Of a DNA stretch of 64,000 bases, positions 56,321 to 64,000 are shown piece after piece. The number at the start of each line of letters is the position of its first letter. The stretch's first letter is position 1. The notes beneath the pieces are model-generated. The model was not told the origin of the DNA and did no database searches. It saw nothing but the letters and a program-made list of their open reading frames with translations. The DNA lies in contig CM077597.1 of NCBI GenBank assembly GCA_039654915.1, forward strand, positions 74,836,001-74,900,000, written 5' to 3'. The translations under genes were made by a program, and so were the position numbers. The stretch is from Aquilaria yunnanensis (lineage: Eukaryota; Streptophyta; Magnoliopsida; Malvales; Thymelaeaceae).

Positions 56321-58047
56321 TGAGTGAGGGTTACTTGTAAAAAAGAGCAAAGTTTTACACGAAGGAAATAAGAGATGATTATGGGCTGATAGGGAGGAGG
56401 AGCAAACAACCTAGCAAACTCAAGGGGCTGGTAGGAGAAAAAAATCTTAGGTGAAATAAGAAGCAATTGCCCAGGCAAAAATAGATTGTCAAGCAAGATG
56501 AAGTATTAACTTATATCAAATAAAAAGCCTGGTAGAAGCAAATATGAGTATATGAGGGGGAGGGGGGGGGGAATGAAATATCATAAGAGCTCTAAATGGT
56601 GGGATAGTTGTAAAAATGGTGTCCCCTAAAAAGGAAAGTAGGTGCTATTTATAAAGGAGTTAGGTGCATATGATTGGACCATGTGTCTTTAGATTAACAA
56701 TGTTGAAAAGTGCAAGAGTATTTTTTTAGTAAAGAATTTTTTTTTTTTGGATTCTGAGTCTATTGGGTCGTTGGAAATTCTAATAGGTCTTGCTCCAAGC
56801 TCGTCAAGCCAAAACTCTTTGAAATTAGAAATTATCCCCTCATGATGTTGGATTAAAATTTTTTCAAAATTTTAAATTGGACATTATCTAACCGTGAACA
56901 ATCAAACTGTCAATAAAATTTTATCAATAAATAATAAATAATAAATAAATAAATAAATATAAAATTAAAAAATTACATGACTACATTTTGCCCCGTTGCG
57001 TATGGAGAATGAAATGATTTATATACATGAACGATACAATATAGATATTATCGTTTGATTGTTGCATGGACATGAAATAACTTTAATAATTTCATGAGTA
57101 ATTGTTGAGACTACATCATTATAAATTAAATGAGCAAAATCCAAGATCTTGCTATTCTATTTTTTTAGTATATATCTATAGATATAAATAACAAATCACA
57201 ACATAAAGAGAAAAAGACATTAAGTAAATAAGAATCATCCATTCTTTTTTTGTTTTCTTTTTAATGAACCAAATCTTCTCTTAATCTCATGGGAAGAGGA
57301 CAAAAAAAATCTCTCCCTTTTTTTTTGGCACACGTACATGTTTAAAAGGGTTGCACACCAAGCTTTTCCTTCAAATTTCAACTTTTTTTTTGGCAAACAT
57401 AACAAATAAATCACTAATGCTTTTGTTTAGCCTGATTCGGTCACTATTTTTTTTAGGCCAAATAAACCACTGAGGTTACTAAATCAGCTCAAATCAACAA
57501 CTTCACGACAATTCATTGGAATATTCCGTTTTAAGATGAGATATTCTTTTTGTTCTTAGGCAAAAAAATAATGAATAAACCACTAAAATTTGTTGGTTGA
57601 CCCGATTAGGCCACTTATGTTTGTTTTTTGGCGGAATACACCACTGATGTTTTTAAATGAGTGAAATTAACCATCTCTGTTAAATTTAATATTTCACTCA
57701 ACATTTTACGAGTACCGAGTTTAGTATTTTGCAGATAAATTTGGATATATTGGAAGTTTATTTTGTTCTTAGCGAAGAAAATTGAAAAAATTAGTTTTAA
57801 ATGATTTTTAATAAATTTTTTTCATTAAGATATGATATATTCTATTGAAATGATTCTTAATAAATTATTTCTTATACCAAAATGAGACAAAAATTATAAT
57901 ACTCATAGTATAATTCATTTGGCTAAATAAGACTGAGAAATCATTATCCTCAGCCACCATCACTGTCCATTGAGGCAACTTCAACTTCATTGTTGCTTTA
58001 TCATCCTTGGGACCTAGTACTATTGTTAATGTGAAATATGATGTATC
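56321..58047. other. Intergenic DNA, nothing recognised
   Basis: Contains a poly-G run at about 56558-56571 and AT-rich stretches. About 57400-57670 holds an imperfect internal duplication (words AAACCACT and CCGATTAGGCCACT-like). No supported gene; the 61-codon frame at 57865-58050 has no motif. Confidence 0.45.
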
Positions 58048-58625
58048 CAATGGCAGAGAATTGGAATGCCAATGGATATATGCCCTGATGGATATTCTAC
58101 CATATTCTACTGGTCGATAGGATTTTTTTATAATTAAATGGATTTAGAGTGGATATGGATCTTTTTTTTTTTTTGTACCCGGTGGATGTGGGTAAGATGC
58201 AGATTTAGGCCAATCTGTCTTGGACGAAGTTATGAGGAAGGTTCTTGCCATTTTTTTTCCACAAAATTGTACGCTTGTACTAAAGCTAGATATGCACTCA
58301 TTTCACTAATTTGATTTCGAAAAATTTTGTATAATTGATCTATGGCTAACTCAATTTCTATTTTTATTATTGATATTATTTTTTTGTAAGATCAATTTTA
58401 ATAATTTTTTATGGTACTTTACTATAGTATTATTTTTTTTTATTTTCAAAGTATACAGTAGGTAAGTAGATTTTATTCGATCACACCCGCATTAAAATGG
58501 ATAGGATATTAATATTAAAATTATAAAACTAATAGATTGTAGATCGGATACGGATTGAGTATCAAACATGATGAATAAGATCCGAGTTTAGCATTATCCT
58601 ACTAACATTTTATCCATTGCCATTG
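58048..58625. mobile_element. Candidate small inverted-repeat element
   Basis: Left edge CAATGGCA and, 24 bp further in, CAATGGATA; right edge TATCCATTGCCATTG, the complement of CAATGGCAATGGATA. Subterminal words such as GGATATGGATC occur. No matching target duplication was found, so the identity as a transposon is tentative. Confidence 0.3.
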
Positions 58626-58699
58626 ATAAGCTTACATTTGTTGTATTTATTTCTCTCACATTTAGTATGGTTTAATGTGTTTTGAACCTTAAAGATCTA

Positions 58700-59520
58700 T
58701 TTTGAGCATGTTTTATAGTTTAGAGCATATCTGGGCTCAATTGATTAAAAGTGGATGTAATTTGTAATTTTACAAGTTTTAATGGTTGTGTTTTTTAAGG
58801 ATTTTGACAGATTGGCGATGTTTTAGTAGATACATCATATCTTGAGCTACATAAATCAAAATTAAGTGATTCTTGATTCCTTGGAATGCTAACATCTAGA
58901 GCTACAAGTCATATATAGACTATAAAACCCAATTCGCATGTTAAGGAGGTGGAATTCGGCTTCAAAGTCGTGACTTGGGCACAATCGCTGGTTCTGGAGC
59001 AGTTTCGGTATTTGTGCCATAACTTGGGTTGTAGATGTCCGGTATATGCTATTCAAGTGTCATTTTAAAGCTAAGAAAAAGCTCTACAACTTATATGTTT
59101 TGAATTTTGAGAGATAATAGCTTCATTATGGTCGAAGTTTTGCCCAAAGTTGCTAATGATGTTCTAGAGCATTTCTTAGCTGACAACTTTAAAACTAGCT
59201 TTGATGTGAATTAATTTCAAAGGCTTCTAAACCATGTGGGTGAAAATTTCAGCCAAAAGACAGTACTCGCTTGGTCATATTAATTTGCAATTTTGAGTAT
59301 GTTTTATAGTTTAGAGCATATTTGGACTTAATTGATTAAAAGTGCATTTAATTTGTAATTTTATAAATTTTAATGGTTGTATTCTTTTATGATTTTGACA
59401 GATTGGGCATGTTTTAGTAGATAAATCATATCTTTTGCTGTAGAGATCGAAATAATTGGAAGGCTAACATCTTGAGCTATATGTCATATGCAGACCATAA
59501 AGCTCAGTTTACACGCATAT
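58700..59520 (+). repeat. Direct ~240-bp repeat, probable old LTR debris
   Basis: 58710-58945 and 59290-59517 share GTTTTATAGTTTAGAGCATAT, TTTTGACAGATTGG and GTTTTAGTAGAT. Wording such as ATATCTTGAGCTAC is common in plant gypsy LTRs. It is not bounded well enough to name an element. Confidence 0.4.
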
Positions 59521-60067
59521 TCATGATGAAAAATAGAAAGCTTTTGTGCTTGCTTTCCACAATCCCGCTTTACATGGTAAGAGCAGAATTTCTGATTCTT
59601 TTGAGCAAGTTTTGGAACAGAGAGACAGAACCACACTTTTGAGCAAGCTTCAAGTGCAATAAGGGGTTGGACTGCAAAGTTTCAGACCCAAAAGACAAGA
59701 GATCCAACAAGTCAATGTATAAGTCAAACATGCAATTTCGAAGAGGATTACGGCAGATTTTCTTTTCCAAAACCAGTCCAATTTTTCTAACTCATTCTCA
59801 ACCAAAAGGACCTGCATTGAGCTGCAAATGCTACTGAAATAAACCTTTCAGCAAGTTTGATCACATGCAGAAAAAAAATATAATTTAAAAGGAATCAAAT
59901 ACAAATAATATCATGACTCCTTGTCATATAAACGGAATTTTTCATAATCACCATCATAAAAGATATTACATTTACTAAAAGTTGTGCAAATTTCTCTGAT
60001 AATTGCTGCCATTTACCTATGATCGAATAGGAAGAATAATTTCACAATCATATATTATGTTTTCACA
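59521..60067 (+). repeat. Intact copy of the duplicated segment (empty hAT site)
   Basis: Corresponds to 32570-32692 plus 54398-54822 without interruption. It ends where the CACTA element begins, after ATGTTTTCACA; 54822 ends at the same word, so the duplication boundary may coincide with the CACTA insertion site or lie within the part beyond this window. Confidence 0.85.
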
Positions 60068-60385
60068 CACTACAAGGAAACAGGTTTTTAGTTTCGGGTT
60101 TTTTTGTGACTATAAGTAAGAATTTTCGACACAAGAGATATTTGTGACAACATTTACTCTTGTCTCAAATAGTCACGTCACAAAAGCCAACCATGACCAG
60201 TTTTTGTCCTCCCACAAAGAGATAAGTTGTTAATGACGAAACAAGTGATAGTTAAAGTATCAAAATTTGTGACCTAGGTATTGGTCATTGATTAAAAAAA
60301 AAAAGTATTTGTTACAACAATGTTCATCATAAAAAAAATGGTTTTTAATGTTGCTGGTAACTGTCAATGGATATTTAATTGCTTG

Positions 60386-61347
60386 TGATAGCCGAAGTGC
60401 CATAGCCCTGGTCCACTGACTTCGGAGAAAGAGGGAGCCAAACACATGAGGTTTACGACCTCGGAAGCCCCATCGTACCGACCTCGGAAAACTACCATAT
60501 CGCCTCTCCGTCAGAGGACGAATGAACCGACTTCGGAAGAATAAGAACACCCCGAAGAAACAGTATCACCCCGGGGAGAGGTCCTTGCTCGTCCCCCTAA
60601 AAGGTAACGTCAGCCGAAGGGATCTTGGAGGAGCGATGGGTGTCACAAAGGAGTCTCTGACATATTCGCCCGTACGCACTAGACGTCGACCTCAAGCACT
60701 CTGACAGGCCGCTGCAGTCTGCGCTCTGACACGCTGAGACACGCTTCTCGACAAACCACTGCCCGAGAAAGCCTCTAGGCGGCTGGCCACTCTTCTGGTC
60801 AGAGGTACGGGCGGCATCCGTCCATACACGTGTTACAATCCGAGGGGCTCATTTTCTCCTTTTTACAGTAGGGGAGGCTCTCGGTGAAGTGGGTTGGACA
60901 GGGGTTTTTTGGGGCTCCAGGCTCTAGCTTCCCCCCCCCCCCCCAATCTTTTTCCTCTGGACATGCCAGAAAAACGCCTCCGGCGAGATTCTTTCCCTTC
61001 TGTGCATACCAGAGAAACACTCCCAGCAAGTCTATTTTGTGCTTACTCTTCGTCACCATTTAGAGGCACTGACTTGGGCGTTGGAGGCTCCTCCCCGGAA
61101 AACCACTCCGGGGACCTCCTAACCCCTGTTTTCTGCATGTTTTAGGCCAGACTACTTGGGGACGTCTCCATTTCAGGCTCTGTCCAGCACCGGAAAGCTT
61201 TCTCGGCCACCGCTATCCATCACCGGATAGCCACGCGCGACATTCCTCAGGAGGTCCCTGTTACCCCCGTCGTGGAGCCACGGCGGGAACATCTACGATG
61301 GCTACCCAACGCCATCATTCATCTACGATGGTCACCCAAAGCCATCA
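60386..61347 (+). mobile_element. Solo LTR of a GC-rich retrotransposon, 962 bp
   Basis: TGATAGCCG ... AAGCCATCA with a perfect 5-bp duplication GCTTG (60381-60385 and 61348-61352). It is far more GC-rich than the surrounding CACTA sequence. It contains a C-run (60932-60945) and a repeated ATCTACGATGG word near its end. The ORFs inside (60260-60550, 60799-61145) are chance readings. The lineage is not identified. Confidence 0.85.
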
Positions 61348-61639
61348 GCTTGTGTCAAGAATACTTGAACACTTTTTTTATTTTACAATTGTGACCATGC
61401 ACCTAATAATTAATGAAAATTTTTTCATGATGATTTCTTTTAAAAATTAAAAAAATAAATGTTTTAGTGAACGCTACTTTTCATCACTTGTAATGAGGAT
61501 ATTAGTGTAGAGTACATGTCAGAAAAAGGTCACTTCTCTATCACAAATTAAAGACCAAAATAATCCAATAACAAATAAAGCAACATAAGTCTAAGGAGTA
61601 ATTTTGAAATATCCTAAACATGAAAATTCTATTGGGATG

Positions 61640-62000
61640 GACATCTAAGAATCAATGCCCATTATTGTTACTTTTCAACTGTGGAATATAAATAGTAAGA
61701 TGTTATTGATCATTTCTGTGATCTCTTTTTGTTGATTAATACGATCAGCTTCACGTTGGGCATTTTTGTGACTCAAGAATTGCCCATTGTTCATCAATCT
61801 CAGCTTGAGCTTGTGCTTCAATTCTTCTTGTTCTGTTAGTTTACCATGCAAGTTTTCCACTTCTTGTTTCAAATTTTCAGCACGTTTCCTTGTAGCCTCA
61901 ATTTTTTCACGAATTTTCTATTTTTCTTGTTTACTTAATGTAATTGTTTGGATGTCCATCCCCTGCAAATGTCCTAACTATTGTTCCTAGTGCAAGGCTA
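61640..62000 (-). pseudogene. CACTA-associated coiled-coil ORF fragment
   Basis: A 65-codon open part (61872-61675) rich in Glu, Lys and Leu with heptad character (EVENLHGKLTEQEELKHKLK), preceded in frame by SKQEK-stop-KIREKIEATRKRAE. Similar coiled-coil tails occur in the second protein of plant CACTA elements. It is opposite in direction to the transposase fragment. Confidence 0.45.
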
Positions 62001-62924
62001 AAGTGCTCAATTAATGGTTGAGTTGAAGCTACAATGAAATCACCATGAGTTTGCCCCACCTCTTCAAGTTTATTCTATAAGAAGCCAAGTAAAAAGCTAT
62101 GGGCAAATATTTCTAGGTACGTGTTTATATATATATTTGACAAGGAAAGAACATCATTTTCTTTAAAGAATAGAATGATATATCATTAAAATGAGAGGAA
62201 CGGATACAAGAGCCATGAAGCTCAAATGCACAAACCAACAATTCAAATGAATGTCACAAAAGTGCAACAAGCAAAACAAAAACTAAGCACAACTGTAACC
62301 AGCCTTGAAACTACAAAGTGGACGTCACCCAAGTTGAAAGAACTAACAAAAAAACAACTGCTGCACACAAATGACCAAACAAAATATCACAATATAAGTA
62401 AAACAAAGAAATACCACTATTTCCTCTTCCATTTGACCAAGTATTGGTTCCTGATTTTTTTATTACTAAATATTTAATAGAAAATCAATTGAGATGATAT
62501 TTTATATGTACAATTGAAATGATATTTTATATTTTACATTTTATATTAGTAAATATTTAATAGAAAATCAATTAAATTAGTTGTTAGTAGGCAAAGAGAA
62601 TTAACAGGAAAATGGAAATTGTAAAAATAGATTAATTATTTTAGATAAAAAAAAGAGAAAATAATAGTGTAGTAAAATTAAAAATAACACAATTAATTGC
62701 ATGTAACCATATCTCAAACAATTTTATCAAACAAATGAAACTATTATATAGAAAAAGTATGAAGCCATCACAACTAATGCAAAAAAGGATAAAAGTATTA
62801 GATCATATGAGAAGTTTATTTTAGTTAAAAAAATGAAATGAGAGAAATAAAGGATTGAAATGATTGTAGATAGAATTAGAATTACCTGAAGTTATACATC
62901 CAAAGCCTAATCGTTTTGGCATCA

Positions 62925-63340
62925 TATGAAAGTTGAATACAAAGTCAATGTAATAGTAACTCAAGCTGAATAAGTCTACTATATTAAAGACACAGAAGAC
63001 CCCAATTGGTAAGTTGTTGTGAAGATAAAATATCAAGATTTATATGATATTCCTTATGTAGAACCTGAAGGTGAAACTGAACCATGTCAAGAAAATGAGG
63101 AAATTGGAAAAACATGTTTTGAACACATCGATAATGTTTAAGTACAGGTAATGTTAAATACAGTTGATTTGGATAGTAATACTTTTCAAAAGCCTTTAAT
63201 TTACTCAAGAATCTATGTTGGAGAGTGATATAGGTGACACAGATGATACAAATGATGAAGATGAATTGCTATTCAATAATGCGGATGATGCTGAACCCAC
63301 TGAAAATGGCATTGAAGATTATCTTGATGATGATTTTTGA
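62925..63340 (+). pseudogene. C-terminal fragment of a CACTA transposase (TNP2-like)
   Basis: Readable plus-strand pieces: QAE-stop-VYYIKDTEDPNW-stop-VVVK and YDIPYVEPEGETEP; then, after a frameshift near 63215, an acidic tail ending EDYLDDDF and TGA at 63338. The VYYIKD-DPNW-VV pattern is the conserved C-terminal part of TNP2-type transposases. Multiple stops; non-functional. Confidence 0.6.
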
Positions 63341-64000
63341 TTGAATAGTTATTGTTTGATGAACTTAGTAATCATGTTACATTGATTACCTATTTCTCAA
63401 TATATTGCATACACTATTTCTTGGTGCTATTGTTTTCTTTTTTTAAAAAAATAATTTGCCCCCTTTGTACTCTACATATTCTGGTACGAAAATAATCCAA
63501 AAATTCACAAATATATATATTCTCCTTTATTTAATATTTTTTTTAACTCAAACTCATTTAGTTAAATAATATATAATTTTTTAACCACAACAATATAGCA
63601 ACAATACCTGCTCGTCACCTAAAACTAGAATTGGTACGACGCTTACCCATGACAGAATGCTAGAATGCTTACCCATGATTCATCTGGTGATGGTCACAAA
63701 TACCAAGTATTTAGTGTCGAACTTTTAATGACTATCACATGAATGTCACTGATAATAATTGTTGTGATAAAAAAGTTACTCGTCATTAAAAACTAAAATC
63801 AATTGTCATGAGATTTTTTGTTTATCACAAACATATTGCTTTTAGTGTCAAAATAAAAGTGACGATCACCCAATTCATTACAAAATAATAACTCTTCAAA
63901 TATTTGTGACCAAACACTTGAATTGTCTGTAAAACCACTATTTTTTGTGATAGATTCCGTTTTCATCACAAAAAATTTGTCACTAAAAGCCACCTTTCTT

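Larger units (their letters stand above)
60068..64000 (+). mobile_element. CACTA (En/Spm-like) transposon, cut by the window end
   Basis: Starts CACTACAAGGAAACAGG, the diagnostic CACTA terminus. The window ends ...CCACCTTTCTT, exactly where an inverted terminus would continue GTAGTG. TTTGTGAC/GTCACAAA subterminal words are repeated at both ends (60100-60270 and 63680-63990). Inside are remnants of a transposase gene and a coiled-coil gene, and a solo LTR. About 2.97 kb is its own sequence, so it is deleted and non-autonomous. The 3-bp duplication would be ACA (60065-60067), untestable here. Confidence 0.8.

Noticed and set aside
58048..58625. Strong claim of a MITE
   Set aside because: Inverted ends are short and no target duplication was found; retained only as a low-confidence candidate.
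1..64000. tRNA, rRNA or other structured RNA genes
   Set aside because: I saw no sequence with convincing tRNA A/B boxes and acceptor stem, nor rRNA-like blocks; the primer sites only mimic the 3' end of a tRNA.

Overview
This is plant nuclear DNA, most likely from a eudicot with a repeat-rich genome. The window is AT-rich and I found no intact host gene. Almost all of it is transposable elements, many nested in one another, plus pseudogenes of a small host family that resembles the 23 kDa jasmonate-induced proteins. The species cannot be named from the sequence.

Layout. 1-2774: degenerate intergenic DNA. 2780-20090: element A, a 17.3-kb LTR retrotransposon on the + strand with about 3.9-kb LTRs, 5-bp target duplication GTAAC and a Tat/Ogre-like primer site; its gag-pol genes are almost wholly deleted and it carries cargo instead. 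20096-27660: older debris, including a clean 2.7-kb solo LTR (21628-24373, duplication TCTGG). About 27900-31711: a 5'-truncated Ty1/copia element whose 3' LTR abuts a jasmonate-induced-protein-like pseudogene (31712-32072, - strand). 32693-54389: a hAT-like DNA transposon (8-bp duplication) split by element B (33201-53631, - strand, duplication CCTAT), a 20.4-kb Tat/Ogre-type Ty3/gypsy element with recognisable but broken gag, protease, G-patch, RT, RNase H and integrase plus the same cargo as A. 55335-56320: two more jasmonate-induced-protein-like pseudogenes. 59521-60067: a second copy of the hAT target region, preserving the empty site. 60068 to the window end: a CACTA transposon, cut off inside its right terminal repeat and containing a 962-bp solo LTR.

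The most interesting system is the cargo shared by A and B. Between the polymerase region (or its scar) and the 3' LTR, both carry a tandem family of 182-codon cysteine-rich ORFs followed by an intronless LOG-like (cytokinin-activating enzyme family) gene. Most have their own small promoter with the same GATA-like + TATA arrangement. The cysteine-rich proteins carry a basic patch followed by a C-x2-C-x4-C-x3-C cluster, reminiscent of plant-virus cysteine-rich nucleic-acid-binding proteins. The first copy has the same in-frame TGA in A and B, so the cassette predates their separation.

Downstream of the cargo in both elements lies a tandem-repeat array that reads as a chain of short hairpins. 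In B about 30 hairpins with different stems share a tetraloop (RRGT on the element's sense strand), and many stem mismatches become G-U pairs in sense RNA. This looks like a selected RNA structure; I do not know a description of it. All similarity statements are by eye.
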